DNA of 64,000 nucleotides from Mucilaginibacter defluvii. Its GTDB lineage: Bacteria; Bacteroidota; Bacteroidia; Sphingobacteriales; Sphingobacteriaceae. Shown one piece after another: positions 1 through 8,302 of the stretch. Where the stretch lies: positions 496,001-560,000 of the forward strand of contig NZ_BAABJI010000004.1 in NCBI RefSeq assembly GCF_039543225.1. The letters run 5' to 3'. A program made the position numbers and the translations under genes. The notes under the pieces are model-generated. The model did not search any database, was not told where the DNA came from, and was given only the letters and a program-made list of their open reading frames with translations. The first letter of the stretch is position 1; each line of letters opens with the position of its first letter.

Positions 1-676
1 TCAAGCTGACGGTAGCGCGAATGGCATCGTCCATGTGCATCATCGGTAATTCGGTATCTGCCGAAAGGAAGCTTTGATATTCGCCTTTAGCCAGTGCCTC
101 ATGAAATATATGCACAGCATAATCAGTAGTACCGCCGCCCGGTGCGGCTTTCCAGCCTATTAAACCCGGGTAACGGATGCTGCGTACATCTAAACCATAT
201 TTTTCAAAATAGTACTCGCACCAGCGCTCGCCGGCCAGCTTGCTGAAACCATAAACGCTGTTCGGGTCCATTACGCAATATTGCGGTGTATTTTGCTTTG
301 GTGAGTTTGGCCCAAACACGGCGATAGAGCTTGGCCAAAAAACTTTGGCTACCTTAAATTCTACTGCCAGATCAAGCACATTCAGCAAACCATTCATGTT
401 CAAATCCCAGGCAAGCTTGGGCTTTTGCTCGCCCGCCGCCGACAGTATGGCAGCCAGCAAATAAACTTGGGTTGGTTTGTACTTTTCAAATATAGCACGC
501 ACGGCAGCGGCATCTGTTACGCTTGCTTGCTCAAAGGGGCCGTTGCTGCCGGCATTCTTTGGCGGATGAAGGTCAGACGCTACAACCTGGCTATGGCCAT
601 ATTTTGCACGTAAAGTAGTTACCAGTTCGGTGCCAATTTGCCCGTTGGCGCCGATTACTAAAATCATTTCGGTCAT
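1..676 (-). CDS. SDR-type L-threonine 3-dehydrogenase-like NAD-dependent epimerase (3' part missing)
   Basis: The gene runs off the left edge, so only the N-terminal 225 or so residues are visible. Translation from 676 gives MTEMILVIGANGQIG; a second ATG at 667 starts directly at MILVIG. The N-terminus has the Rossmann motif GANGQIG, then a serine-rich strand (SSIAVFG) and the YGFSK motif, which is the YxxxK catalytic pair of extended short-chain dehydrogenases. The later segment LIGWKAAPGGGTTDYAV is typical of the SDR-type threonine dehydrogenases of Bacteroidetes, which oxidise L-threonine to 2-amino-3-ketobutyrate with NAD+ in the cytosol. The usual partner, 2-amino-3-ketobutyrate ligase, is not visible here. 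A generic nucleotide-sugar epimerase is the alternative. It is divergent from asd and has its own promoter. Confidence 0.85.
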   Translation of the reverse strand, partial: MTEMILVIGANGQIGTELVTTLRAKYGHSQVVASDLHPPKNAGSNGPFEQASVTDAAAVRAIFEKYKPTQVYLLAAILSAAGEQKPKLAWDLNMNGLLNVLDLAVEFKVAKVFWPSSIAVFGPNSPKQNTPQYCVMDPNSVYGFSKLAGERWCEYYFEKYGLDVRSIRYPGLIGWKAAPGGGTTDYAVHIFHEALAKGEYQSFLSADTELPMMHMDDAIRATVSL

Positions 677-693
677 TAGGTGTTAATATGCCG

Positions 694-701
694 CAAATGT
701 A
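694..701 (-). promoter_or_regulatory. Bacteroidetes -7 element for the threonine dehydrogenase-like gene
   Basis: Read on the minus strand the sequence is TACATTTG, a perfect match to the Bacteroidetes -7 consensus TAnnTTTG. It ends 17 nt before the ATG at 676. No clear TTG -33 element was seen at the usual 17-21 nt spacing. Confidence 0.55.
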
Positions 702-889
702 AAAAATAGAATTGTGATAACATTGGTAAAACGTATTATCAAATGTTATTATCCAAACAATCAGCGTATATGAGTTTTTTTGCTGATATTTGAATTTGTT
801 AACTGACCCAGTTACATTAATTTATTCAACAAACAGAAGATGTTGTGTTGCATCCATACCATCTTCACAAAAACAATTTTTAAAAAACA

Positions 890-1897
890 ATGAAAGTCGC
901 AGTAGTAGGTGCCACTGGCTTGGTGGGCACTAAAATGTTGCAGGTTCTTGACGAACGCAACTTCCCGGTAACAGAATTAATCCCCGTAGCTTCAGAAAAA
1001 AGTGTTGGTAAAGAAATCACTTTTAAGGGTAAGCAGTATAAGGTGGTTTCTGTTGAGGATGCGATTAAACAGAAGCCGGATCTTGCTTTATTTTCAGCAG
1101 GCGGCAGCACATCATTGGCTCAGGCACCTTTGTTTGCCGAGGCTGGTATTACGGTAGTTGATAACTCATCAGCATGGCGTATGGACCCAACTAAGAAACT
1201 GGTTGTACCCGAGGTTAATGCCGATACATTGACCGCTGAAGATAAAATTATAGCTAACCCGAATTGCTCAACCATACAAATGGTAGTGGCCTTAAAACCA
1301 CTGCACGATAAATATAAAATTAAACGCGTAGTGGTATCAACCTACCAATCGGTAACCGGTACCGGTGTTAAGGCGGTTGACCAGTTGTTTAACGAGCGCA
1401 ATGGCGTTGAAGGCCCGATGGCATATCCGTATACTATTGATCTTAACGTGATCCCGCAGATTGACGTATTTACCGAGAACGGTTATACCAAAGAGGAGAT
1501 GAAAATGATCCTCGAAACTAAAAAGATAATGGGGGATGACAGCATTAAGGTAACCGCTACCACGGTACGCATCCCGGTTATGGGCGGTCACTCAGAGTCA
1601 GTAAACATTGAGTTTGTGAATGATTTTGACTTGGCCGAAGTACGTGAGCTGTTAGCCGCTGCCCCGGGTGTGGTTGTGGTTGATGATACCGCCAACCTGA
1701 AATACCCCATGCCGCTTGACGCGCATGATAAGGACGAGGTTTTTGTAGGCCGCATCCGTCGTGACGAAACGCAGGACAATACTTTGAACTGCTGGATCGT
1801 ATCAGACAATCTGCGCAAGGGCGCGGCTACCAATGCCGTGCAGATAGCGGAGTATTTAGCTGCCAAGAATTTGATTGGAAGCGCTGTAGAGGCGTAA
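890..1897 (+). CDS. asd: Aspartate-semialdehyde dehydrogenase
   Basis: Cytosolic enzyme that reduces aspartyl phosphate to aspartate semialdehyde with NADPH, the branch point to lysine/diaminopimelate, threonine and methionine. The 335 residues match the family length. The N-terminus has the nucleotide-binding motif GATGLVG (residues 7-13). The active-site motif NPNCST places the catalytic cysteine at residue 126. The late motif RIPVMGGHSE carries the conserved catalytic histidine. The start follows directly from the family N-terminus MKVAVVGATG. The gene stands alone, divergent from the upstream dehydrogenase, and ends in a hairpin terminator preceded by a palindromic repeat. The dapB gene of the same pathway lies about 15 kb away. 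Confidence 0.97.
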   Translation: MKVAVVGATGLVGTKMLQVLDERNFPVTELIPVASEKSVGKEITFKGKQYKVVSVEDAIKQKPDLALFSAGGSTSLAQAPLFAEAGITVVDNSSAWRMDPTKKLVVPEVNADTLTAEDKIIANPNCSTIQMVVALKPLHDKYKIKRVVVSTYQSVTGTGVKAVDQLFNERNGVEGPMAYPYTIDLNVIPQIDVFTENGYTKEEMKMILETKKIMGDDSIKVTATTVRIPVMGGHSESVNIEFVNDFDLAEVRELLAAAPGVVVVDDTANLKYPMPLDAHDKDEVFVGRIRRDETQDNTLNCWIVSDNLRKGAATNAVQIAEYLAAKNLIGSAVEA

Positions 1898-1900
1898 AAC

Positions 1901-1925
1901 CCCTCTAAATCTCCCCAAAGGGGAG
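1901..1925. repeat. Short intergenic palindromic element after asd
   Basis: Immediately after the asd stop is a C-rich arm (CCCTCTAAAT) followed by CTCCCC-AAA-GGGGAG. The core CTCCCC/GGGGAG forms a perfect 6-bp stem at 1911-1925. The pattern (C-run, CTAAAT, CTCC, AAGGGGAG) resembles the palindromes at 19042-19081 and, more loosely, those inside truA and radA. The true terminator follows as a separate hairpin, so this element is an extra structure. Confidence 0.5.
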
Positions 1926-1940
1926 ACTTGAAAATACATG

Positions 1941-1970
1941 AAAGGGATAGCCGGTTGGTTATCCCTTTTT
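1941..1970 (+). terminator. Intrinsic terminator after asd
   Basis: AAAGGGATA pairs with TATCCCTTT across the loop gccggttgg and runs into a stretch of six Ts. It also touches the end of the converging small membrane protein gene. Confidence 0.8.
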
Positions 1971-2152
1971 TATGCCTCGCCTCTGCGTTTGGCTGCCCAG
2001 CGGGTTAGCAAGTGATAGATGCCTACGAACATTACGCCGGCTATAACACTTTTAACAAAGGCTATCAAAAATTTCTGGTCGAAAATAATGGTGTACACAC
2101 CGGCCATTATAGCGGTGTAGATAATAAACATGATGATATATCTCTTCGTCAT
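1970..2152 (-). CDS. Small two-TM membrane protein of unknown function
   Basis: About 60 residues if started at the internal ATG at 2152 (MTKRYIIMF), or 68 from 2176. It has two hydrophobic stretches (YIIMFIIYTAIMAGVYTII and AFVKSVIAGVMFVGIYHLL) and ends in a basic tail, RWAAKRRGEA, suggesting a cytoplasmic C-terminus by the positive-inside rule. A possible -7 element (TAATTTG on the minus strand, forward 2174-2180) would put transcription start downstream of the 2176 ATG, which favours 2152. No family was recognised. Base composition and codon use look normal, so it is probably real. Confidence 0.6.
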   Translation of the reverse strand: MTKRYIIMFIIYTAIMAGVYTIIFDQKFLIAFVKSVIAGVMFVGIYHLLTRWAAKRRGEA

Positions 2153-2251
2153 GGCAGGGTGATATTGAGCCGCCAAATTAAGAAAGTTTGTAATTACAAC
2201 GGTTTTTATAACTTAGTATTATGAGAATGGCTCCAATGTTGTTTTAAGCTT

Positions 2252-2293
2252 ACCGCGCTTCCTCGTGCGGTTGTTCCGCGGTTTCTGCCGCGG
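2252..2293. other. Two successive GC-rich hairpins in the gap before the PhyH gene
   Basis: ACCGC (2252-2256) pairs with GCGGT (2267-2271). A second stem CCGCGG (2276-2281) pairs with CCGCGG (2288-2293) and is followed by gaatattttt. They lie about 85-125 nt before the 2378 start in a gene-free stretch of 225 bp. They could be a terminator for an unseen plus-strand transcript or a leader structure. No ORF was seen here. Confidence 0.4.
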
Positions 2294-2377
2294 GAATATT
2301 TTTAATGCCCGTAAATTTTTTTTGAAAACTTAAGTAACAGCCTTGTTATCAGGGCTTGTTATTTACAAATTATTAAA

Positions 2378-3157
2378 ATGAACAACGTACTAAGCAAACA
2401 ACAGACAGACAATTTTATTAACCATGGATATATTCGTATTGACGACGCTTTCTCAAAAACAACTGCCGATGCGGCGGTTGATATTTTGTGGAATGATATT
2501 CCGTTTGACAGAAACTCGCCAAACACCTGGACTGAGCCGGTTGTCCGGCTCGGCATGTATAGCCAAAAACCTTTTACCGACTCAGTAAACACCCCGCTTC
2601 TATACAAAATATTTGATGAGTTGGTTGGCCCGGACAGATGGCTGCCCTGCCGTAGCGTAGGTACATTTCCAGTGCGGTTTCCATCAAACAAAGAGCCGAA
2701 TGACACAGGCATGCATGTTGATGTTAGCTTTCCGGGTGCAGAACCGGCTAACTATTTTGAATGGCGATCAAACATTTACTCAAAAGGTAGGGCGTTGCTA
2801 ATGCTTGTGCTTTACTCTGACGTGGCTGAAACCGATGCGCCTACACTATTACTCGAGGGCTCGCACCTTAATGTTGCGAGAATGCTGCAACCTAATGGTG
2901 ATGAAGGTCTTAGCTTTATGGAAATAGCCAACCGGCTGGATACTTTACCGATGCTACCGGTAGTGAAGGCTACGGGCAACGCAGGTGCAATTTATTTATG
3001 CCACCCTTTTATGGTACACGCCGCGCAAGTGCATTACGGGCGCACTCCAAAATTTATGGCACAGCCCCCTTTATTGTTGCGTGGCAGGTTTGAGGTTTAT
3101 AGTACCAATAATCCAATGCCGGTTGAGTTGGCAATACAAAAGGCGTTGTCAATTTGA
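2378..3157 (+). CDS. Phytanoyl-CoA dioxygenase (PhyH)-family Fe(II)/2-oxoglutarate oxygenase
   Basis: 259 residues, a normal size for the PhyH family. The metal-binding HxD motif is visible as MHVDVSF (H113, D115). The distal histidine lies in CHPFMVHAAQ (H209 or H214), and the following R and FMAQPPL segment is typical of PhyH-like proteins. Such enzymes use Fe(II), O2 and 2-oxoglutarate to hydroxylate small molecules in the cytosol; the substrate here cannot be read from the sequence. The start MNNVLSKQQTDNFINHGYI matches the family N-terminus (a helix followed by a GYI strand). It stands alone, with no biosynthetic neighbours that would identify a substrate. Confidence 0.85.
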   Translation: MNNVLSKQQTDNFINHGYIRIDDAFSKTTADAAVDILWNDIPFDRNSPNTWTEPVVRLGMYSQKPFTDSVNTPLLYKIFDELVGPDRWLPCRSVGTFPVRFPSNKEPNDTGMHVDVSFPGAEPANYFEWRSNIYSKGRALLMLVLYSDVAETDAPTLLLEGSHLNVARMLQPNGDEGLSFMEIANRLDTLPMLPVVKATGNAGAIYLCHPFMVHAAQVHYGRTPKFMAQPPLLLRGRFEVYSTNNPMPVELAIQKALSI

Positions 3158-3238
3158 ATTCTGTAAAACCATTATCGACCATCGCCTGTAATTACTATAG
3201 TTAATTAAGTTTATTACAAATTAAAAAATACAGCTGTT

Positions 3239-3802
3239 ATGGCAAAGTTAAGCAATCGTAAGGTGGCTATCCTTACTGAAGAAGGTTTTGAGCAGGTGGA
3301 GTTAACCAGCCCTAAAGAAGCGTTGGAGGCAGCGGGCGCCGTAGTGCACATTATATCACCAAAAAGCGGCAAGATTAAAGCATGGAACCACACCGATTGG
3401 GGTGTTGAAGTAAACGTTGATGTGGAACTGAGCAATGCCAGTCCGGATGACTACGACGCGTTAGTACTGCCGGGCGGTGTTTTGAACCCGGATAAGTTGC
3501 GCCTGAACAAGGAAGCGGTGGCGTTTGCATCGGCTTTTCTGGATGAAGGCAAGCCGGTAGCGGCTATCTGCCATGGCCCGCAACTACTGATTGAGACGGG
3601 CATGATCAAGGGCCGTACGCTAACGTCATACCCATCGTTGGAAACTGATTTGAAGAACGCCGGTGCAGAGTGGGTAGATCAGGAAGTAGTGACCGACAAA
3701 GGTTTGGTTACCAGCCGTACACCTGATGACTTGGAAGCCTTTAATCGCAAAACGATTGAAGAAATAGCAGAAGGCATACATGAGGATGCGGTGCAGAGCT
3801 AA
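3239..3802 (+). CDS. DJ-1/PfpI-family protein (type 1 glutamine amidotransferase-like)
   Basis: 187 residues, the usual length for the PfpI/YhbO branch. The nucleophile elbow is AAICHGPQ, with Cys111 followed by His112. An acidic residue in the N-terminal EEGFEQVE loop is expected to contact the cysteine as in PfpI. Members have been described as proteases, chaperones or deglycases acting on glycated proteins and nucleotides; the sequence alone does not separate these. The gene is monocistronic and ends in a strong hairpin shared with the converging DUF2157 gene. The family assignment is secure and the biochemical role is not. Confidence 0.92.
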   Translation: MAKLSNRKVAILTEEGFEQVELTSPKEALEAAGAVVHIISPKSGKIKAWNHTDWGVEVNVDVELSNASPDDYDALVLPGGVLNPDKLRLNKEAVAFASAFLDEGKPVAAICHGPQLLIETGMIKGRTLTSYPSLETDLKNAGAEWVDQEVVTDKGLVTSRTPDDLEAFNRKTIEEIAEGIHEDAVQS

Positions 3803-3821
3803 TTGGTAACAGTTCGTTCAT

Positions 3822-3852
3822 AAAAAAAGAGGTGCTTAGCACCTCTTTTTTT
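3822..3852. terminator. Bidirectional terminator between pfpI-like and DUF2157 genes
   Basis: A-run, then GAGGTGCT-t-AGCACCTC, then T-run: a symmetrical hairpin with A and T tracts on both sides. It can end transcripts of both converging genes and overlaps the DUF2157 stop codon. Confidence 0.85.
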
Positions 3853-4924
3853 ATGCGTTTATTACGCCATCATGCTTTTTATCGTCGGCGCTGCGGATGT
3901 TCCAGATACGCTCGGCTTTACGGCCAATGAGCCAGAAAGAAAGCCCGAGTATGGCAAAGAATATGGTGTGATCGATATGATCCCACAGGTACTCCACATA
4001 TTTGGTGTAAATGAATATTAGTAAAAAAGTGATGCCGAACTCTCGGGCAATGGCATCCTTGGTTTTAAGGCCCAACCATAAAAAGCCACCTGCGATAACA
4101 GCCGAAATAATACCCCAATAATAAAGACTGATCTGTTTGATTTGGTACCAGGCATCCATACTGCCATAGTTGCCGAATATGCTCAGCATCCACAGGGAAA
4201 GAAACAGGTAAAGCAGGCCGACTATGTAAGTAAGTTCCCAAAACCTTTCGAACCATTTTTTTGAACGGAGCAGGTAAACAACCGTTACCAGTACTGTACC
4301 AAATGCTACAAAGCGTAGCGGGTAATTCATCCCCAAAAAGTAATTGGCCCAGCGGGTTTGATAACCCGTTTCGGTGCCAAACCAGCTACCCAGCGATATG
4401 AGCGCGAACAGCCATATCAGGCTGGAATCCATTCGCCAGGCTAAAAAGCCGTAGATAAATACGGATAGCAGGAAGAGCAGCGAATAATGCCCCGAACCAT
4501 TATCAAATGTTTTGCCCAGGTAGGCTATGCAGCATGCCGTAAAAAGTACGCCGGTAAATATCAGCGCTTCGTTACTAAAAACCTGTTCGGGAAATAAACG
4601 CTCGCGCCTGCGGCCATGGTAATAAAACAAGGCAGCGGCAATGCCGGCAATTATGCTGATAACAATATCCGGGGTGTAATAGAGTTGCTGCAGCCATTCA
4701 ATTACCGCATCATTTATTATAAGCGACCCAATGGCGATAACACCACAGGCCAACGCTATCCAGAAGGAATATTTGGCCAGGCGCATCCAGTCAAATCCCT
4801 TAACCTCGTATGATGAACGGAGTTTTTGGGCGTGGGTATTATCCAGCAGTCCTTCCTTTTCCCAATGGGCGATGGTGCTGTTTAAGAACTCACTTTCCTG
4901 TTTATCAAGGTTTAATTTGGGCAT
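3851..4924 (-). CDS. DUF2157 polytopic membrane protein
   Basis: 357 residues. A soluble N-terminal segment of about 45 residues (ESEFLNSTIAHWEKEGLLD..A..L) is the helix typical of DUF2157. It is followed by around ten hydrophobic segments from residue 50 to 340 and a short charged tail. This layout matches DUF2157 inner-membrane proteins. No enzymatic motif was seen, and family members have no settled function. The start MPKLNLDKQESEF is the only ATG near the conserved helix. It is a single gene, with about 90 bp of AT-rich sequence separating it from the end of ribF. Confidence 0.8.
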   Translation of the reverse strand: MPKLNLDKQESEFLNSTIAHWEKEGLLDNTHAQKLRSSYEVKGFDWMRLAKYSFWIALACGVIAIGSLIINDAVIEWLQQLYYTPDIVISIIAGIAAALFYYHGRRRERLFPEQVFSNEALIFTGVLFTACCIAYLGKTFDNGSGHYSLLFLLSVFIYGFLAWRMDSSLIWLFALISLGSWFGTETGYQTRWANYFLGMNYPLRFVAFGTVLVTVVYLLRSKKWFERFWELTYIVGLLYLFLSLWMLSIFGNYGSMDAWYQIKQISLYYWGIISAVIAGGFLWLGLKTKDAIAREFGITFLLIFIYTKYVEYLWDHIDHTIFFAILGLSFWLIGRKAERIWNIRSADDKKHDGVINA

Positions 4925-5013
4925 TGGTTATCAATTCAATAGCCATGGTATTTCAAATAAATATCAAGGCGGCTAAATGTAAATATATTAATTATAAATA
5001 CAAACGCGCCGTA

Positions 5014-5940
5014 TTAAGCAAGCAGTTTTAACACCGCTTCCCGATCTTTAGCCAACTGCGCTGTCAGTTCATCAAGCGAAGCGAATTTAACATCGCCCCG
5101 TACGTAATGGTAAAAGTCCATTCGTAGCTGCTCGCCGTATATCTCGGTATTAAAATCAAATATATTAACTTCAATATTACGGGTGATACCATTAATGGTT
5201 GGGCGCTGGCCTATATAAGCCATGCCTTTGTATTCCTGATCTTTCAGTTTTACCTTAACAGCGAAAATACCATCGGCCGGTATCAGTTTATAGTGTTCTT
5301 CTATCAGGATATTTGCCGTTGGATAGCCTATCTTGCGCCCTATCTGGTCACCGCGCATTACCTTGCCGGTTATAAAAAACGGATAGCCTAAAAATGAATT
5401 GGCATGTTCAATATCATTATTCAACAGCGCATTGCGTATGCGGGTTGAGCTTACGGCAATATCATCAATATCCTGCTCCGGTATTTCTTCCACATCAAAA
5501 CCATACAGCGGGCCTAAACGCAGCAGATCAGCCAAACTACCCTGGCGGTCCTTGCCAAAACGGTGGTCATAGCCGATCACAATCTTGCGCGTGCCTATTT
5601 TATCCACCAGTATATCCCGTATGTATTCCTCGGCAGATTGATTAGAGAAATCGCGCGAGAACGGGGTGATGATCAGGTGGTCGATTCCCAATTGCTCCAG
5701 CAGTTCAGCTTTTTCCTGAATGGTATTAATCAGCTTTAGTGCTTCGTCTTCCGGGTGCAATATCATCCGTGGATGCGGGAAGAAAGTCAGTATCACTGTT
5801 TCGCCACCCGATGCGGCAGCCAGTTCTTTTATCCCGGCTATTATTTTACGATGGCCTATATGTACACCATCAAAGGTGCCAATGGTAACCACGGCGTTTT
5901 TAATGGCGGTAAATTCATCTATATGATGATAGATCTTCAT
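5014..5940 (-). CDS. ribF: Bifunctional riboflavin kinase / FAD synthetase
   Basis: Converts riboflavin to FMN and then FAD in the cytosol. The 308 residues match the family. The N-terminal nucleotidyltransferase domain shows TIGTFDGVHIGH (residues about 21-32), and the later motif SSTRIRNAL is also typical of the FAD synthetase domain. The C-terminal flavokinase domain (from about residue 180) has GYPTANI, with a Thr that binds Mg-ATP. It is the last gene of the ftsX-DUF3098-uppP-truB-unknown-ribF operon. The truB-ribF pairing is very common in bacteria; here one unknown gene separates them. Confidence 0.96.
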   Translation of the reverse strand: MKIYHHIDEFTAIKNAVVTIGTFDGVHIGHRKIIAGIKELAAASGGETVILTFFPHPRMILHPEDEALKLINTIQEKAELLEQLGIDHLIITPFSRDFSNQSAEEYIRDILVDKIGTRKIVIGYDHRFGKDRQGSLADLLRLGPLYGFDVEEIPEQDIDDIAVSSTRIRNALLNNDIEHANSFLGYPFFITGKVMRGDQIGRKIGYPTANILIEEHYKLIPADGIFAVKVKLKDQEYKGMAYIGQRPTINGITRNIEVNIFDFNTEIYGEQLRMDFYHYVRGDVKFASLDELTAQLAKDREAVLKLLA

Positions 5941-5948
5941 TTCAATAT

Positions 5949-6425
5949 CTATTGTTGAATGTTAACGGGGTCGACGCGTAAAAGCACGTTACCCTTTGAA
6001 TTTTCTTCACACAAAAGAACAGATTTACCAAGAAGAACAGAAACGTCTTTCATGTAGATCAATAAAGCATTATGAAATTCAGGGTTAATAATCTCATTAG
6101 GGCTTATGTCTACCTCTATTTCATCAGGAGAAAAGAAATATGTTTTTAGAATAGCATTTTCAATTATTACAGATGCCGAGAAAACACATTCCAGTTTACC
6201 ATCCCAATACATGTTAACCCTTTCCATATTTAGTTGAGCTGCAGATAAGTTGGTGTTATGATCAAAAAATTCTACAATATAATTCTTGTTGACGTATTCA
6301 GCCCACATCATCCAATCATTAAGAGTGGTATCTAAAACATAGATATCCCTTAACGAGCCATCTTCAAAATACAACGCTTTCTTAATTGCATTCCAGTTGC
6401 TGAATGCTAAATCATTCAGTTTCAT
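5949..6425 (-). CDS. Unknown protein inserted between truB and ribF
   Basis: 158 residues, no family recognised. It is rich in N, E, D, I and Y, contains the segment LNDWMMWAEYVNKNYIVEFF, and has no signal peptide or TM segment, so it is probably cytosolic. The start overlaps the end of truB by 14 nt and the stop lies 8 nt before the ribF start, so translation is likely coupled. By eye it is clearly more AT-rich than truB and ribF on either side, which suggests a later arrival. The size and acidic alpha/beta pattern recall immunity-type proteins, but no motif supports that. Confidence 0.7.
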   Translation of the reverse strand: MKLNDLAFSNWNAIKKALYFEDGSLRDIYVLDTTLNDWMMWAEYVNKNYIVEFFDHNTNLSAAQLNMERVNMYWDGKLECVFSASVIIENAILKTYFFSPDEIEVDISPNEIINPEFHNALLIYMKDVSVLLGKSVLLCEENSKGNVLLRVDPVNIQQ

Positions 6426-7128
6426 TTACAACTTTCAAATCCCTGATAATATTCACCATTTTCATCACCTCACGGGCATCCTCTATTTTAAAATTACCGC
6501 TGCGGGTACGGCGCAGGCGCGACAGGTAGGCGCCATTGCCCAGGGCGGCGCCAAAATCGTGCACCAGCGAGCGGATGTAGGTACCCTTGCTGCATACTAC
6601 CCTGAAATCAACTTCGGGCAGCTCTATGCGGGTAAGCTCAAATTCGGCAATAGTTATCTCACGGGCGCGGCGTTCAACCTCCTCGCCTCGGCGCGCCTTT
6701 TCGTACAGGCGTTCCCCGTCAATTTTAATGGCCGAGTGCGCGGGCGGATATTGCTGTATGGTGCCGATAAATTGCCCTAAAGCGGCCTGCATATCTTTAG
6801 CGGAGATATCGCTGATGTTGAAAGTCTGGTCAATTTCGGTCTCCATATCGTATGATGGGGTGGTAGCACCCAGTATCATGGTACCGGTATATTCCTTTTC
6901 CTCGGCCTGAAAGGTGTCGATCTGCTTGGTCATTTTACCGGTGCAGATGATAAGCAGCCCCGTGGCCAGCGGATCGAGCGTGCCGGCATGGCCCACTTTA
7001 AGTTTTAGGGGTTTAAAGGCATTGCGCAGTTTGCCCACCACGTCAAAACTCGTCCATTTATAGGGTTTGTTGATGAGCAACAGCTCGCCTTCGGCAAATT
7101 CACTTATATGATTGTAGTTCTCTTTCAC
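6412..7128 (-). CDS. truB: tRNA pseudouridine(55) synthase
   Basis: Makes pseudouridine 55 in the T-loop of tRNAs. 238 residues, the short form without a large C-terminal PUA extension, as is usual in Bacteroidetes. The motif KPYKWTSFDVV and the catalytic loop GHAGTLDPLATG give catalytic Asp52. RSLVHDFG in the second half is also family-typical. It lies downstream of uppP with a gap of about 70 nt and overlaps the following unknown gene by 14 nt. Confidence 0.96.
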   Translation of the reverse strand: MKENYNHISEFAEGELLLINKPYKWTSFDVVGKLRNAFKPLKLKVGHAGTLDPLATGLLIICTGKMTKQIDTFQAEEKEYTGTMILGATTPSYDMETEIDQTFNISDISAKDMQAALGQFIGTIQQYPPAHSAIKIDGERLYEKARRGEEVERRAREITIAEFELTRIELPEVDFRVVCSKGTYIRSLVHDFGAALGNGAYLSRLRRTRSGNFKIEDAREVMKMVNIIRDLKVVNETE

Positions 7129-7200
7129 GTAATACTATCTAACAAAAATAGCGATAGACAAAACATCCATCGCTATTCATACAAATATCGGTAATTTAAA

Positions 7201-7995
7201 TCAATTAAAACTCAACGGTACTTTAGCTAAGTACAAGGTTATAATTAGCGCCCCTAATACAATGCGGTACCAGCCAAACAAGCGAAAGCCCCGTTTCTCT
7301 AAAAAAGTAATGAATGTTTTTATAGCGATTATGGCCACAATAAAGGCCACTATATTCCCTATCAGTAATAATTTAATTGTGGATGCATTTATTAACTGAT
7401 AGCCTGATAATAATTTATATCCGGTAGCAGCAATCATAGTGGGTACGGCAAGAAAAAAGGAAAATTCAGCAGCTGCCTTGCGCGAAAGCTTTTGTTGCAT
7501 ACCGCCAATAATAGTAGCCGCACTCCTGCTTAAACCCGGGAATACGATAGCGAGCACCTGGTAACATCCTATAAAAAATCCTTTACGGATGTTCACTTCC
7601 TTTTCATCGAATATTTCGGGGTTCTTAAACCATTTGTCAACAAACAACAGAACAATACCACCAAAGAACATCACGATAGCGATAAAGATAGGATTGCCTA
7701 AATTTTCATCAATAAAATCGTTTAACAGCTTTCCAAATACCAGTGCCGGAATAACCGCAATTGCGAGCTTTATATAAAAGCTCCATTCAAAAAACTTGAA
7801 GAATTTTTTCCAGAACAACACAACCACGGCTAATATTGCGCCCAGTTGTATGGCAACTTCATATAGCTTTACAAAATCATCGTTACCAATGCCCATTGCT
7901 GCACTGGTTAGTACCATGTGGCCGGTTGATGATATTGGCAAAAATTCGGTAAGGCCTTCAACAATTGCCAAAATAATGGCCTGTATTATACTCAT
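7201..7995 (-). CDS. uppP: Undecaprenyl-diphosphatase (BacA family)
   Basis: Inner-membrane enzyme that dephosphorylates undecaprenyl pyrophosphate to recycle the lipid carrier for peptidoglycan and other surface polymers; in other bacteria it confers bacitracin tolerance. 264 residues with about eight hydrophobic segments. Conserved motifs are EGLTEFLPISSTGHM near the N-terminus and FPGLSRSAATI in the second half, which form the active site in BacA. The start ATG overlaps the DUF3098 stop by 4 nt (ATGA), so translation is coupled. Confidence 0.95.
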   Translation of the reverse strand: MSIIQAIILAIVEGLTEFLPISSTGHMVLTSAAMGIGNDDFVKLYEVAIQLGAILAVVVLFWKKFFKFFEWSFYIKLAIAVIPALVFGKLLNDFIDENLGNPIFIAIVMFFGGIVLLFVDKWFKNPEIFDEKEVNIRKGFFIGCYQVLAIVFPGLSRSAATIIGGMQQKLSRKAAAEFSFFLAVPTMIAATGYKLLSGYQLINASTIKLLLIGNIVAFIVAIIAIKTFITFLEKRGFRLFGWYRIVLGALIITLYLAKVPLSFN

Positions 7996-8261
7996 GCCTT
8001 GCTTGCCGGTTTACGTAGAATAGCGTAAAACCCTACGCCAAAGCCGGCCAGTACTACTATTGGCGCCACTACAGTTTTGGTGGTGTTGTAAATATCTGTC
8101 GTTCCCGCCATCAGCACAAAACCTAAAGCTACAATAGCTATCGCGATGATGAACAGCTTATAGTTATCCTTATTGAAGATGAAGTTCACGGGTGTTTCAG
8201 GCTGAACTGTTTTTGCAGTAGCTCTGAAAGTGGTTACCGGTTTTGCTGGTTGTTGTGCCAT
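7992..8261 (-). CDS. DUF3098 small membrane protein
   Basis: 89 residues. A hydrophilic N-terminus is followed by FIFNKDNYKLFIIAIAIVA and a second hydrophobic segment (VVAPIVVLAGFGVGFYAIL), then a basic tail. The IFxKxNY motif ahead of the first TM segment is typical of DUF3098. In Bacteroidetes this gene is regularly found between ftsX and uppP, as here, which points to a role near division or envelope synthesis; that role is inferred from context only. It overlaps uppP by 4 nt and follows ftsX by about 40 nt. Confidence 0.85.
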   Translation of the reverse strand: MAQQPAKPVTTFRATAKTVQPETPVNFIFNKDNYKLFIIAIAIVALGFVLMAGTTDIYNTTKTVVAPIVVLAGFGVGFYAILRKPASKA

Positions 8262-8302
8262 GCTTTTTTTTTATTATCGTTTTGGTGATTGTAATTGTTG
8301 GA

